From NCBI RefSeq assembly GCF_018991925.1, contig NW_024737068.1:3497910-3561909 (forward strand): a stretch of 64,000 nt of DNA, written 5' to 3'. A program made the translations under genes and the position numbers. Source of the stretch: Homarus americanus. Its lineage: Eukaryota > Arthropoda > Malacostraca > Decapoda > Nephropidae. Position 1 is the stretch's first letter; each line of letters starts with the position of its first letter. This document shows, one piece after another, positions 47,867-60,515 of the stretch. Under the pieces are notes generated by a model. That model was not told the origin of the DNA and searched no databases. It was given only the letters and a program-made list of their open reading frames with translations.

Positions 47867-48742
47867 TACTACCTGCTGGTGTCCTCAACATACTATCTGC
47901 CGGTGTCCTTAACATAAAGTATACTTCCTGGTGTCCTTAACATACTACCTACTGGTGTAATTAACATCCTACCTGCTGGTGTCCTTAACATACTACCTGC
48001 TGGTGTCCTTAACATACTACCTGCTGGTGTCCTCAACATACTATCTGTTGGTGTCCTAAACATACTACCTGCTGGTGTCTTTAACATACTACCTGCTGGT
48101 GTCCTTAACATACTACCTGCTGGTGTCCTTAACATACTACCTGCTTGTGTCTTTAACATAAAGCATACCTCCTGGTGTCCTTAACATACTATCTGCTGGT
48201 GTCCTTAACATACTACCTGCTGGTGTCCTTAACATAAAGTATACCTCCTAGTGTCCTTAACATACTACCTGCTGGTGTCCTTAACATAAAGTATACCTCC
48301 TGGCGTCCTTAACATACTACCTGCTGGTGTCCTTAACATATTACCTGCTGGTGTCCTTAATATACTACCTGCTTGTGTCTTTAACATAAAGTATACCTCC
48401 TGGTGTCCTTAACATACTACCTCCTGGTGTCCTTAACATACTACCTGCTGGTGTCCTCAACATACTATCTGCTGGTGTCCTTAACATAAAGTATACCTGC
48501 TGGTGTCCTTAACATACTACCTGCTGGTGTCCTCAACATCCTACCTGCTTGTGTCCTTAACATACTACCTGCTGGTGTCCTTAACATAAAGTATACCTGC
48601 TTGTGTCCTTAACATACTACCTGCTGGTGTCCTCAGCATACTATCTGCTGGTGTCCTTAACACAAAGTATACCTGCTGGTGTCCTTAACATACTACCTGC
48701 TGGTGTCCTTAACATACTATCTGTTGGCGTCCTTAACATACT
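47866..48742. repeat. 24/28-bp minisatellite
   Basis: Basic unit TTAACATACTACCTGCTGGT plus GTCC, 24 bp. At intervals a 28-bp variant appears in which CATACTACC is replaced by CATAAAGTATACC. About 35 units. Confidence 0.93.
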
Positions 48743-49224
48743 GGTGCAGGAGCCTTATGGGGATTAGGAGGTAAAGTTTGACGGGATTAAGTGCTAGTTT
48801 GGGGCCTATTTTGAGATGGCAAGGGGGAAGAAAAGGCGGGGTGAGGCGGAACAGAGGTTACTACGGGGAGGAAATGGGTGGAAAGGCACAGTAAAAATAA
48901 AAAAAGATTAGAAGGAGGAAAAGGGGTGGACAAAATTATTGGTAATATAATACAACACCCTTTCCTCCCCATCTCTCTCGTCCTTCCTTACCCCTCACCC
49001 CCTCCATCACAGCCCATCCTCACCTCTACCCCTCACCCCCCTCCCCTTTCCCCCCTCCCCTTTCCCCCCTCCCTCCACTTGCAAGCAATTCCCTTCTTCC
49101 GTGGTATGCCGTAATTACAGAGACGCCCTATAATTACCAAAGCTGTATTTTGTACAATATATTGTTGTGCTGTAATGACCCGCCAAGATCCACCTGCCTG
49201 TTGGTGCGTAAAAACTATTTTGTG
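48743..49224. other. No gene; pyrimidine-rich tract
   Basis: GA-rich at 48810-48930, then strongly C/T-rich at 48955-49085 (repeated CCCCTCCCCTTTCC phrases). No coding motif. Confidence 0.55.
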
Positions 49225-49775
49225 TAGTCTGTATACATAGATGGATGGTTATGTTGTGTGTCTATACATGGATGGATGGTTATGTTGTGTGTCTATACAT
49301 GGATGGATGGTTATGTTGTGTGTGTATACATAGATGGATGGTTATGTTGTGTGTGTATACATAGATGGATGGTTATGTTGTGTGTGTATACATAGATGGA
49401 TGGTTATGTTGTGTGTGTATACATAGATGGATGGTTATGTTGTGTGTGTATACATAGATGGATGTTCATGTTGTGTGTGTATACATAGATGGATGGTTAT
49501 GTTGTGTGTGTATACATAGATGGATGGGTATGTTGTGTGTGTACATAGATGGATGGTTATGTTGTGTGTGTATACATAGATGGATGGTTATGTTGTGTGT
49601 GTATACATAGATGGATGGTTATGTTGAGTGTGTATACATGGATGGATGGTTAAGTAGAATGTGGATAGATAGTTGGATGGTTATGTTGTGTGTGGATAGA
49701 AAGATTGATGGATATGTTGTGTGTGGATAGAAAGTTCGATGGTTATGTTGTGTGTGGATTGATAGATGGATGGAC
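49225..49775. repeat. 31-bp minisatellite
   Basis: Unit TATACATAGATGGATGGTTA plus TGTTGTGTGTG, 31 bp, about 17 copies, diverging after 49640 into GTGGATAGAAAG-type variants. Confidence 0.93.
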
Positions 49776-51042
49776 GAAAGGTTTCTATATATTGTGCTTA
49801 ACGAAGAAGGGAAGGTAAATTTCATCCCATTAAGTTTTACTAAAAATAAAACAGGCGGCAGCCATAGACGAAACCATATACAAACTTCAAAATGTCCTCA
49901 GCGTTTTGTGTATAGGTACAAAACTCTTATGTATTGACAAATGTGACAACAGTTGTATCTCTATCCTATTGTAATAACTGTTGAGACAGGAAAAATATCA
50001 GTGTTTAGTTGCGCAGGTTGTAGGTACAGTAAGTGTCTGGCGTGTGCTGTTTGATTGTCTGGTTATTTGTGCTGGATGGGTTCAAGGTAGGTAAATGTTG
50101 TGTTATTATCCCTCCCTTACTCCCTCCCTCACCACCCCCTCCCTTACTCCCCTTCCTCTCCACCGTCCAGGGAGTAAGGAGGGAAGTGGGGAGGGGACGC
50201 ATTTGGGTCCTCCTTACGTGGGAACCCTTCATGGTTGTACTTCGGTTCGTATCTCTTTATACATCGATGCGTTCGTGAGTCGGGGACACGATGATCCGAG
50301 CTTCGATGGATTTGGACCGAACTTGGTATGGATAAGGTCTCAGGCAAAGATCGATAATTTAATCAGTATTTTTCTATCATTAACAGAGCAGTTAACATCT
50401 TTTGGCCTCGTGGTGGTGAAGTAGGGGGACTTTCCTGCCATAGTAGACACCGTGTACTTGTTTGTTCTGAATGTGGGAGATGGTAAAGTGCCAAACAAAA
50501 GAGTAATTGGACAACAGACAGACAGACAGACAGGATTAATCCGTACTCCACAAATAAGAGATATCGAAAGAATGAGAGACGAAGACAAAAGAGACAAAGT
50601 GAGAAATAGAGAACAAGACAGAGAGAGAAAGGTTGTTAATGACATTGAATCACGAAGGCAGAAATTGGTCTCTGAGGCGTACTTAAAGTGAAGAACGGAC
50701 CGCGGAGAACGAGAGAGATTTACGCTCCACTCCGTCAACTGGAATGGAGGCTTGAAAATCGCTGACTGCTGTATAAATGCAATTTTTGTTCATGGATCAA
50801 AATACCAGATGAGGGAACTTTTCTCCCTGCGTTGTCCTGAAGATTGGTGACGCACACATAAAGTCCCCATATCTTAAATGAAATACTGTGTAACATTCAG
50901 TGCCATAATATCCTGACAACGGGGGTTAATTATTATGACCCTTTGTAAACTCTACTCTGTAATCCTTTTGCACTACCGCTCACAGGATGAGTGTGGGGTG
51001 CACAATAAAGTAGCCGCTGTAAGCGGCAAAATCAATCAAAAT
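49776..51042. other. No gene recognised
   Basis: Contains a C/T-rich stretch (50095-50165) and a GA/ACAGACAG-rich stretch (50510-50640) whose short open frames are low-complexity. Nothing assignable. Confidence 0.5.

Positions 51043-51082
<40 letters not shown>
51043..51082. repeat. CT microsatellite
   Basis: About 38 bp of (CT)n heading the following minisatellite. Confidence 0.95.
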
Positions 51083-51085
<3 letters not shown>

Positions 51086-52375
51086 CCACTACCGACAACA
51101 ACGCTCCTTCCACCACCACCTCCACCAACGATATTACCACCACTACCACAAAAAACAACCCTAACGCTATAAACCTCACTACCAACAATAACGCTATCAC
51201 CACCACTACCACCAACGCCAACAGTATCACCACTAATACCACCAATAACTCTATCACCACAACTACCACCAACATCAGAGCTATCACCACCACAAATTAC
51301 AACAACGCTCTCTCCACCACTACCAACAACAACGCTCCCTCCACCACTACCAACAACAACGCTCTCTCCACCACTACCAATAACAACTCTCCTTCCACCA
51401 CTACCAACTACAACGCTCCCTCACCACTACCAATAACAACTCTCCTCCACCACTACCAACAACGCTCCTCCACCACTAACAATAACAACGCTCCTCCACC
51501 ACAAACAATAACAACGCTCCCTCCACCACTAACAATAACAAAGCTCCTCCACCACAAACAATAACAACGCTCCTCCACTACTAACAACAACAACAACACT
51601 CTCTCACCACTAACAATAACAACGCTCCCTCCACCACTACCAACAACAACGCTCCCTCCACCACTACCAACAACAACGCTCCTCCACCACTACCAACATC
51701 AACGCCTCCACCACTACCAACAACAACGCTCCCTCCACCACTCAACAATGCTCCCTCCACCACTACCAATAACAACGCTCCCTCCACCACTACAAACCAA
51801 CAACAATAACGCTCCTCCACCATTACCAATAACACCTCTCCTACAACTACCAATAACAATGCTCCCTCCACCACTACCAATAACACCTCTCCTCTACAAC
51901 TACCAATAACAACGCTCACTCCACCACTAACAATAACAATGCTCCCTCCACCACCACAATAACAACGCTCCTCCTCCACTACCAACAACAACAAAGCTCC
52001 CTCCACCACTACCAATAACAACGCTCCTTGCACCACTGCCAACAACAACGCTCCCTCCACTATACCAATAACAACGCTCCTCCACCACTACCAATAACAA
52101 CGCTCCTCCACCACTACCTACAAGAACGCTCCCTCCACCACTACCAATAACAACGCTCCCTCCACCACTACCTACAAGAACGCTCCCTCCACCACTACCA
52201 ACAACAACGCTCCCTCCACCACTACCAATAACAACGCTCCCTCCACCACTACCACCAACAACAATAACGCTCCCTCCACCACTACCAACAACAACCGCTC
52301 CCTCCACCACTACCAATAACAATGCTCCCTCCACCACTACCAATCACAACGCTCTCTCCACCACTTTCAAAAGCA
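51083..52375. repeat. ~27-bp ACC/AAC-rich minisatellite
   Basis: Imperfect units of GCTCCCTCCACCACTACCAA plus CAACAAC, with many small indels, over about 1.3 kb. Early units (51083-51300) are more diverged. Confidence 0.92.
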
Positions 52376-52630
52376 TTAAATATTAAGCAAAAAATACAAC
52401 TATAACTACCACTACAACAACAACAATAAGAAAAATAACAACGTTATCACCACGCCACTACAATCAATAACAACAAACTGATCTCCACCAACACCTACAA
52501 CGTTACCAGCATCGTAATTTATAACAACCATCAAGAACACCACCAACAACAAAAACAACATCACCAACACTCCAACAAAAACAATGGCATCACCATCAAG
52601 AATAACAACACAGCTAAATAACCTTGCATG
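52376..52630. repeat. Low-complexity ACA/AAC-rich sequence
   Basis: Continuation of the previous composition without a clear period. Similar sequence at 54771-55164 flanks the other side of the CR1-like copy, so the LINE inserted into this tract. Confidence 0.7.
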
Positions 52631-52639
52631 AGGTGACCT

Positions 52640-54703
52640 CACTCAATGCACCCACAGAGGGCGACCTCACCATACCGGGAGACCTGACGGTTGAGACTGA
52701 CCTGATAACGAGATCTGCGATTGCCGAGTTCCACGACAATATAAATAATGAGTTACTTAATGCACAAAGGCAGAACATACCATACAAAAAACTCAGATCA
52801 GACAACAATGACCCTAAATGAGTAAATAATTATTTAAAGAACATCATTCCCCAAAGGAAGGCTATAGGTAGAAGGATAATTCGTGGCGAAATTAACTCCG
52901 GGATTATTATAAGGTATTGGCAGGAAGGGTTAAAACCGAGATAAGGAAAGCCAAGAGGAATAATGAGGTAAGGATAGCAAGGGAGGCAAAGACAAACCCC
53001 AAGGGATTCTACCAAATGTATCAAACTAAAACATGAGAAAAGATTGGACCAATACGGTCAGATACCGGCGAGCTCACTGATAACGACGGAGAAATGAGCA
53101 ATAATCTGAATAAATACTTTTCAACAGTTTTCACCACCGAAAATTTAAACATGATACCAGAGGATCCAACTCTATTCACAGATAGTGAAGAAAACAAATT
53201 AAGCGAGATATTAGTGACTAGTAACGATGTTAGTAAGCAAATACACAAACTGAAGCCTAATAAGTCACATGGTCCCGATGAGATATTTGCCAGAGTATTA
53301 AAGGAATGTAAGGAAGCGCTTAGTATACCCTGAGCAAAGTTGTTTAACATGTCCTTGAAAACAGGTGTAGTACCAGAATCCTGGAGGATAGCGAATGTAA
53401 TACCGATTTTCAAGAAGGGGGATAGATCACTATCCTCTAACTACCGCCCAATCAGTCTAACATCAATAGTAGGCAAATTACAGGAAGCAATCATTTCAAA
53501 CTCTATTCAAAATCACCTGGAGAAGCACAGATTGATCAATGATTCCCAGCATGGCTTCACAGGCGGGAGTTCATGTCTAACTAATCCATTAACATTCTTT
53601 TCATCAGTTTTCGAAGAGGTGGACGAGGGGCACAATTATGATGTGGTATATCTCGACTTTAGCAAAGCCTTCGACAGAGTCCCCCAAGAAACACTAATTA
53701 GAAAGGTAGAAGCACATGGCATCAAAGGTAATATCCTTAAATGGATTAGGGCGTGGTTACAGAACAGGAAACAGGGAGTGAGCATTAACGGCACTAAATC
53801 CCATTGGAGCAACGTCACTAGTGGAGTTCCCCAAGGCTCAGTACTTGGACCATTATTATTTTTTTTATACATAAACGACATAGATATCGGCATAGACAGT
53901 AACATAAGTAAATTTGCTGATGACACTAAAATAGGAAGTGTTATTAAGTCTGACGAGGACTCCGCAAAACTACAGGAAGATCTAAACAAATTTTTCGAAT
54001 GGTCTGAAAAATGGCAGATGAAATTCAACGTGGACAAATGTAAAGTACTCAGTATAGGAGGTGTAAACAGGGAAACCAGTTACCAAACGAAGAACGATGC
54101 CATTGAGAAATCAGACTGCGAGAGATTTAGGAGTAATGATAAGTAGGAACCTTAAGCCAAGCAAACAATGTGTTTTTGCTCGTACTTGGGTTCATACAAA
54201 GGAGTGTTAATTACAAGACAAGTGAGGTCATCCTAAAACTGTATCTTGCGCTTGTGAGACCACACACGGATTGCGCAGTTCAGTTCTGGTCACCGTATTA
54301 CAGAATGGATATAGAATCCTTGGAAAGAATCCAGAGGAGAATGACAAGGCTAATCCCGGGCATTAGGAACCTTGAGTATAGAGACAGGTCAAAGCATCTT
54401 AATTTGCACCCCCTCGAGAGACGTAGAGCGAGGGGCGACCTGATAGAGGTGTATAAATGGAAGTCAGGGCTAAACAAAGGGGACATTACAAAGGTACTCA
54501 AACTATCCAACCAGGAGCGAACTCGTAACAATGGTTTTAAATTAGACAAATTTAGATTTAGGAGCGAAATAGGTAAACACTGGTTTGAAAACAGAGTAGT
54601 GGATGAATGGAACAAGTTACCAAATATCATCATTAACTCGAATGCGCTGGATAGCTTCAACCATAGGTTGGATGCAAATATGAGCAATAGGGGTTGGATG
54701 TAA
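52640..54703 (+). pseudogene. CR1-like reverse transcriptase, copy 2
   Basis: Linker: EFHDNINNELLNAQRQNIPY and NEVRIAREAKTNPKGFYQMY. RT: NKSHGPDEIFARVLKECKE, ANVIPIFKKGDRSLSSNYRP, NDSQHGFTGGSSCLTNPLTF, DVVYLDFSKAFDRVPQETL (Asp), GVPQGSVLGPLLFFLYIND and SKFADDTKIGSVI (the FADD active site, intact). C-terminus: VRPHTDCAVQFWSPYYRMD and NNGFKLDKFRFRSEIGKHWF. Interrupted by stops near 52820, 53035 and 53331 and by frameshifts near 52910 and 54125. Confidence 0.9.
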
Positions 54704-54770
54704 ACGGGACTGCCCAGTATGGGCCAATAGGAACGCTGCAGTTTCCACCATTCTTATGTTCTTATGTTAA
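52640..54770 (+). mobile_element. CR1-like LINE copy 2, 5'-truncated
   Basis: Encodes the region between endonuclease and RT, then RT and the C-terminus, ending with GGGCCAATAGGAACGCTGCA and a tail of TTCTTATG octamers at about 54753-54770. A second subfamily compared with copies 1 and 3, judged by its different 3' UTR. Confidence 0.88.
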
Positions 54771-55164
54771 CAAGAATGACAGCATCACTATCATTGTGAG
54801 CAACAACTTTAACAAGAATAAAACATCCACAATACCTGCTTCACCAACAACAACAACAACGCTGTGTTGATAGCACAAACACCAACAAAAAAAAGCAATG
54901 ACTACCACAGTAACACCACTGGTAACAACACCATCACTACCAATAACAGAAAAACTAAATATCACCAAAAACAATAACAACAATGACATCAAAATCACCA
55001 ATACCAACAACAAACACCAACAAGATCATCAACATCATCAATAACATCAAAGTCAACGTTATCATCACCACCAACAACAACGTCAACTCCAACGAAAACA
55101 TCAACCACAACGGCTACAACAACAACAACGAAAACAAACGCAACAGCAACTTGCTGGAGGATTA
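54771..55164. repeat. Low-complexity CAA/AAC-rich sequence
   Basis: ACAACAACAACG and CATCAACATCATC phrases without a fixed period; matches the composition before the CR1-like copy 2. No gene. Confidence 0.7.
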
Positions 55165-55836
55165 AGAACATAAGAACATAAGAAAATAAGGAGTCTGCAA
55201 TAGGCCGGTTGGCCTGTGCATGGCAGCTCCTGTCGAGAGTTACTACCACTCTCTATCATCCATGAATCTATCTAGCCTCCTTTTGAAACTTTCCAGAGTT
55301 CCCGCACTTACTACAAAGTTGCTAAGCTTGTTCCACTCGTCCACCACCCTATTTGTGAACCAGTTTCTTCCTATCTCCCTCCTAAACCTAAACTTATCCA
55401 ACTTGAATCCGTTGCTCCGAGTCCTATCCTGCTCGGATATTATAAGAACTTTATCTATATCCCCTTTATTGAATCCTCTCACCCACTTAAATACTTCTAT
55501 CATATCTCCCCGCACTCTTCGTCTTTCTAGGGAATGCAAGTTAAGTTTCTTTAACCTATCCTGATATGGAAGGTTTCTAAGTCCCTGAATCATTTTTGTC
55601 ATTCTTCGCTGCACCGACTCTAGTGAATTTATATCCATTCTATAATAGGGGCACCAGAACTGAACCGCATAATCGAGGTGCGGCCTAACTAGCGCAAGAT
55701 ATAGTTGCAATAAGACCTCTGCACTCTTGTTACTTACACTTCTAGATATAAAACCCAATACTCTGTTTGCCTTATTTCGAACATTAACGCACTGTTTTCT
55801 AGGCCGTAGGTCCGGGCTTACAAGTACCCCTAGAGA
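55165..55836 (-). mobile_element. CR1-like LINE copy 3, strongly 5'-truncated
   Basis: The minus strand encodes only the C-terminal part (about 171 residues, 55758-55243): VLGFISRSVSNKSAEVLLQL, LVRPHLDYAVQFWCPYYRMD and NGFKLDKFRFRREIGRNWFT. It ends with the 3' UTR GACAGGAGCTGCCATGCACA and a CATAAGAACATAAGAACATA tail on the plus strand. It is the same subfamily as copy 1. Truncation at 55836 follows CGGGCTTACAAGTACCCCTA. The frame is uninterrupted, so the insertion may be fairly recent. Confidence 0.88.
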
Positions 55837-56329
55837 GAAATAAGGAGTCTCCCGGGTTCAGTGTGGTTGTCAATAGCCCACCTCATTAACCCACCCCGGT
55901 CCATGCTTCATCAATTTTGTATGGGCAGTGGCCAAATTAACACCCGTCCACCCACCACCATCAGTTAGAATGGAGCCCGGGCTCTACTTATTCCCAGACC
56001 TGCTGAGATATTCACAACCCATGAAATAATTGTCAACAGTGAGGGTAAGTACCAAGTTTGACACGCTCGATCCGCCACACTGATCATAATATAATAATGT
56101 TATATCGAATATCTATACATATACAGATATCACTCACCACGACAGACTTCATATCGGATAAATGTAAACAAGGTGCAGGGCTGCCAGACGGGTGGTTCAG
56201 TCATAAGACAACAATGTCGTACCAGACGTGTAACTTGTTGCCACGGGAAGAAAATGAAGATGAATGTACCAAGCTTTTGCACGACTTGCTGACGAGTGTG
56301 GCAATTACCGCCGACACTCACCTCCTTCA
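55837..56329. other. No gene recognised
   Basis: Mixed sequence; a short frame at 56058-56402 has no recognisable motif. Confidence 0.45.
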
Positions 56330-56650
56330 CCAATATGGCGAGGTGTGGAGCTACTTGTTCAGGTGTGGGGATTATTTGTTAGTGTGTGCGACAATTTGGT
56401 GACGTGTAGGACTACTTCTTGGTGTGTGGAGCTATTTGTTAATGTGTGGGGCTATTTGTTGTTGGTGTATGGGGCTACGTGTTGGTGTGTGCAGCTATTT
56501 GCGAGTATAATGGGGCAAGTTGTTGGTGTGTGGGGCTACGTGCTGGTGTGTGGGGCTATTTGTTGGTGTGTGGAACTATTTTTGTCATATGGGGCTATTT
56601 TTGGTATGTGTAGGGCTACTTGTTAGTGTGTGGGGTTACTTGTTACCACG
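56330..56650. repeat. GTGTGGGGCTA minisatellite
   Basis: Imperfect units of GTGTGTGGGGCTACTTGTTG, about 20-26 bp. The same unit reappears at 58370-58435. Confidence 0.85.
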
Positions 56651-56879
56651 ATTATCACTTCCTAATGTATTTATTTTTCATTTTGTTTACATTTATATTA
56701 TATATATTTATACATATTTTACAGTGGAGTTTATATATATTAATATGATAAGGGAGGGAAGCAATGCAACATGTGTTGTGTTAAGGTGAAACAAGCGAAC
56801 AGAAACTGTCAGTATCATCTCTTGACGGCAAATATATAATTATTGCAGTGGTAATTTATATCTATCTACATGACAATTT
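56651..56879. other. No gene recognised
   Basis: AT-rich spacer with TATATATTTATACATATTTT-type sequence. Confidence 0.4.
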
Positions 56880-58330
56880 ATAATATAATGGTTTTGGTGG
56901 TACAATAAAAGTAGGAATATAAAGTAGGTATCACAAAAATATTAATACTTAGAAAATATATATTTTTTAAGAGTTGATTTAAAGGAAGAGAGCATATTCA
57001 TTGCTCGGATGGGTGGGGGTAAGTTGTTCCACACCTTCACACCATGATATTTTATGGAGGTCTGGGACTGAGAGGAGCACATGGGGGAAATATTAATTAT
57101 TGTCAATCAAGTGAGTGACAGATTTATAAACAAATAGGGCACAACAGTAAGTGTTAATATCCTCAAATTTTAACATTTTCAATTTAGCAAATTGTTCGTT
57201 AGTGTGATCAGTTTTTTCAAGTAGGTCAATGTTCGCACAACTCTCTTCTGTGCAGTGATCAGGGGCTGTGTGTTCGTAGAGCCAGAGGCCTCTATAGCGT
57301 GTGACAGTGTATCAAGTGTTGGTATACAAAATCACAATAGATTTCTTTCATTGCTTCAAGAGTGAGTAACTGTCGAGTGTGAAACAGGATACCGCACTGT
57401 TTATTGACTTTACTGTGAATGCCTTGTATTTTGTTTCTCCAACTTAGTTTCTAATCAACAATGACCCCAAGGAATTTAGAATTTAGTTCACGTTTGAGGA
57501 CTGTACTACCAGGGTACAGGGGGTTCAAAACTGGGACTAAGCTTTTCCTTCTGTAAAAGATTGTGTAGTGGGTTTTATCGAGGTCCTGACTTATAGTCAA
57601 TTCGGTGTTCATAGTTCTCATCAAGGAATGGAGATCCGAGTTGCTGGCATAGACATTACTATCGTCTGCAAATAAGTTGTATTTTACGAGTGGGATAAAC
57701 CCGTAACGCTGTAATGTTCAAGCTTTGACAGGAGGATGGTATAGTTGACAGTACTAAAGGCTTTAGAGAGATCCAGGAATATTCCGACTGTGAACCGACT
57801 GTCATCAAATGAGAATAATATCTCATTAGTAAAGGATAGCAGAGCACTTTCAGTTGACTTTCTAGCTTTAAATCCAAACGGAGATTCTGTAAGGATGTTA
57901 TTGACACTGCAGAAGGAATTTTGTTTACTACATTCTAGTTTCTCCAGTATCTTACTTTAGGCTGGGAGGGCTGATATGGGGGTGGTAATTCTTGAAAAGA
58001 CTTTTAGCCTCAGTTTTTTTATAAACTAGGTGACACCGGAAAGACACCACTAGTGAAGGAGAAGTTACAAATGAGTAAGAGAACTTTTAATAATAGGTGG
58101 GCTACTTTCATAATGATTCTCATTGGTATATTGTCATTGCCTGCTGCTGCATCTTTTGACATTTTTATCACTGTCAATAAGATATCTGCTGTGACATGGG
58201 ATAAGAACAGCTCATTATGCTGTCTGCTTTGCAGGTAGGCTCTAAATTCCTCATGGGGATCAGGGATGCTCTCTGCAAGATTTTTGCCAACATTAATAAA
58301 ATAATCATTGAGGGGGTTGGTAATGAGGGA
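56880..58330 (-). pseudogene. Decayed CR1/L2-like LINE reverse transcriptase
   Basis: Pieces read in three minus-strand frames. At 58320-58000: NDYFINVGKNLAESIPDPH, DAAAGNDNIPMRIIMKVAHL and SFTSGVFPVS. At 57890-57720: [20 protein letters not shown] and [19 protein letters not shown] (first Asp). After an internal deletion, YNLFADDSNVYASNSDLHSL (FADD) sits at about 57680-57620. Then KTHYTIFYRRKSL and SKFLGVIVD at 57590-57440, and the C-terminal TSIKYHGVKVWNNLPPPIRA near 57070-56990. Family is CR1/L2-like by motif style, distinct from the three CR1-like copies above. Confidence 0.83.
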
Positions 58331-58364
58331 GGGTTATGTTACAACTACATCATTTATCATAAAA

Positions 58365-58440
58365 GCTGAGTGGTGTGTGGGACTACTCGTTTGTGTGGGG
58401 CTACTTGTTGGTGTGTGGGGCTACTCGTTGTCTCATCATT
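58365..58440. repeat. Short GTGTGGGGCTAC repeat
   Basis: Three units of the minisatellite seen at 56330-56650, lying on the other side of the decayed LINE. Confidence 0.75.
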
Positions 58441-58479
58441 ACACCTACGCCTTTTTCCTTAAGATACAGTATACTTGTC

Positions 58480-59130
58480 CACAGTCCTGACTCTCCCCAT
58501 TCCAATCATCCAATCGCCTACCCCTGTTGTCATTCACTTCCCCAATAATTCCCCTTGTTCCTAATCATTCCTCATCTTTAATAACCCTCTCTCTCTCTCT
58601 CTAATCATAGCCCTCTTCCCAATTATCTCTCCCTTTAATCACTACCTATGCCGAATTAAACTTTCCAATCATCTTACCAATCATTCCCATCTCAATGGTG
58701 TCCCTGTCTAATCACCCATCTCTTCAGACACACTTTTCTTCTCATACACCGTCTTCAATCATTCACTCTTCATAATCATGTCTCATCCTCAATCAACTCT
58801 TTCTTCAGTATCTCCCCTGTCTAATCATCCTTCCCCCCAAAATCATTCCTCCCTAATCTTCCATTCCCCTAATATTCCCTCCCCCTAATCACCCTTTGCC
58901 CTAATAAACCATCCCCTAATCATCTTTCCCTTAATCATCCCTATACCTAATATTCCCTCTCCTTAATCACCTCTAATCACCCTTTCCCTAACCATTCATC
59001 ACACATAATTACCCCCATCTTTACCACCCCCCTAACCATCCCTTGTCACCTAATCATGTTTCTCTTCTAATCACCCTTCATGTCCCTCCTACTCCACCTC
59101 TTCTCCCCCCCCCCGTTTTCCATAATCCCT
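58480..59130. repeat. Degenerate CTAATCATCCC-type pyrimidine-rich repeat
   Basis: Frequent TAATCATCCC/TAATCACCCTT phrases every 15-30 bases; no gene. Confidence 0.7.
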
Positions 59131-59269
59131 CTGCAAGAAGAGAGAGGAGCTGGGTGAAATCCAGATTATGAATGGTAATCCAGAAATAAACACAGATAAA
59201 TCCCTAATCCTCGCCAGTAGGAGACAGAGGGATTTGTGGGGTCATTAGGGGTGTGCGTCCGCTTCTTGT

Positions 59270-59870
59270 TATTACTGTTGTGTTGTGTTGTGTTGTGTTG
59301 TGTTGTGTTGTGTTAAGTGGGGTTTTGCTATGCAGTTTTATTTATCATAATTTTGTTTTGTTGTGTTGTTGTTTTATCATCATTTTGTTGTATTGTGTTG
59401 AGCTGTGTTGTGTAGTGTTATAGTGTGTAGTTCTGAGTTGTGCTTTATTGTGTTTATTGTTTTTTGCTGTGTTGCACTGTGCTGTGCTGTTGTGTTATTT
59501 TGTGCTGCTTTGTGCTTTGTTGTGTTGTGTTGCATTGCGTTGCGTTGTGTTGTGTTATGTTGTGTTGCGCTGTGCTAATGTTTTGTTGTGCTGTGCTGTG
59601 CTGTGCTTTGCTGTCTTGTGTTGTGTTGCGTTGTGCTGTATTGTGTTGTGCTGTGTTGTGCTTTGCTATGTTGGCTTATGTTGACTTTTGCTATGTTGTG
59701 TTGTGCTGTGTTGTTCTTTGCAATGGTGCGTTGTGGTGTGTTTTGCTATTTTGCGTTGTGCTGTGCTGTGCTACTGTACTGAGTTGTGTTGTATTGTATT
59801 TGTTTTTTGTTATGTTGCATTGTGTTATGTTGTGCTGAGCTGTGTTGTGTTGTGCTTCTCCTCATTATCT
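59270..59870. repeat. TGTTG/TGCTG pentanucleotide-derived array
   Basis: A pure (TGTGT)n-like block at 59277-59314 and a long degenerate block 59395-59870 of GTTGT and GCTGT units. Cys/Leu/Val-rich open frames here are translations of the repeat. Confidence 0.9.
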
Positions 59871-59903
59871 TTTTTTGTCTCTGTCTCATTATCGTTGTCT
59901 GTT

Positions 59904-59907
<4 letters not shown>

Positions 59908-59947
<40 letters not shown>
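59908..59947. repeat. CT microsatellite
   Basis: About 38 bp of (CT)n; a shorter one lies at 60747-60773. Confidence 0.95.
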
Positions 59948-59949
<2 letters not shown>

Positions 59950-60409
59950 TTATAAAGTATTCACATTCTCTCGAAGTTAATCTCTTTTGCTCATTTCGTC
60001 TCCCTGGCGAGCTTTCTTTCTTGTTTTTGTTTAGTAGTTCTGAGCCCGGCCATTAGGGGTGAGACGTCGCTGTCAGCAGTGAGTTACAGTGCCACGAGGA
60101 GCAGTGCCACGTCTTGTTTCAGTTTTTTGTCCGAAACCTTGCATAACCTTTTTGTATGCTATTACTATTACATGTACTAGTTGTTTCTTGCCAATGCTGT
60201 GCACTACTGAGTCATGGGGGTTTGTTCACAGTATTACTTGATATTCAGTTAAATGCACGTTAAAGTTTTCTTATTTATTAATAAACTATAATATATACAA
60301 TTCTGTTAGTCTGTGGCAGACTAATGAGACCTTAGTTATTAGCTTGTGTTGAGTGACAGAGAAAATAAGTACAGCTTCTGTGTGCATGTTACGTTATTTT
60401 GCGAAATCG

Positions 60410-60458
60410 GTTATTTTGCAAAATTACCGGTAGCGTATTGGTAATTTTGCAAAATAAC
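60410..60458. repeat. 19-bp perfect inverted repeat
   Basis: GTTATTTTGCAAAATTACC at 60410-60428 and its reverse complement at 60440-60458, separated by 11 bases. A third partial copy, GTTATTTTGCGAAATCGG, precedes it at 60393. Confidence 0.9.
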
Positions 60459-60495
60459 TTACAAACAGACAACCTAAACATACCTAACCTTATGG

Positions 60496-60515
60496 TTAGG
60501 TTAGGTTAGGTTAGG
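60496..60515 (+). repeat. Interstitial TTAGG run
   Basis: Four TTAGG units in a row, with CCTAACC on the opposite sense just upstream at 60482-60489. TTAGG is the common arthropod telomere unit; so short a run does not show a telomere. Confidence 0.8.

Noticed and set aside
47866..48742. CRISPR-like regular repeat
   Set aside because: Units are directly tandem with no unique spacers, in eukaryotic repeat DNA.
50935..52343. Thr/Asn-rich plus-strand and Gly/Val-rich minus-strand frames
   Set aside because: Both come from the 27-bp minisatellite and the CT run; opposite-strand frames of equal length show it is repeat, not gene.
59440..60056. Cys/Val/Leu-rich frames resembling membrane proteins
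   Set aside because: Translations of TGTTG/TGCTG repeats.
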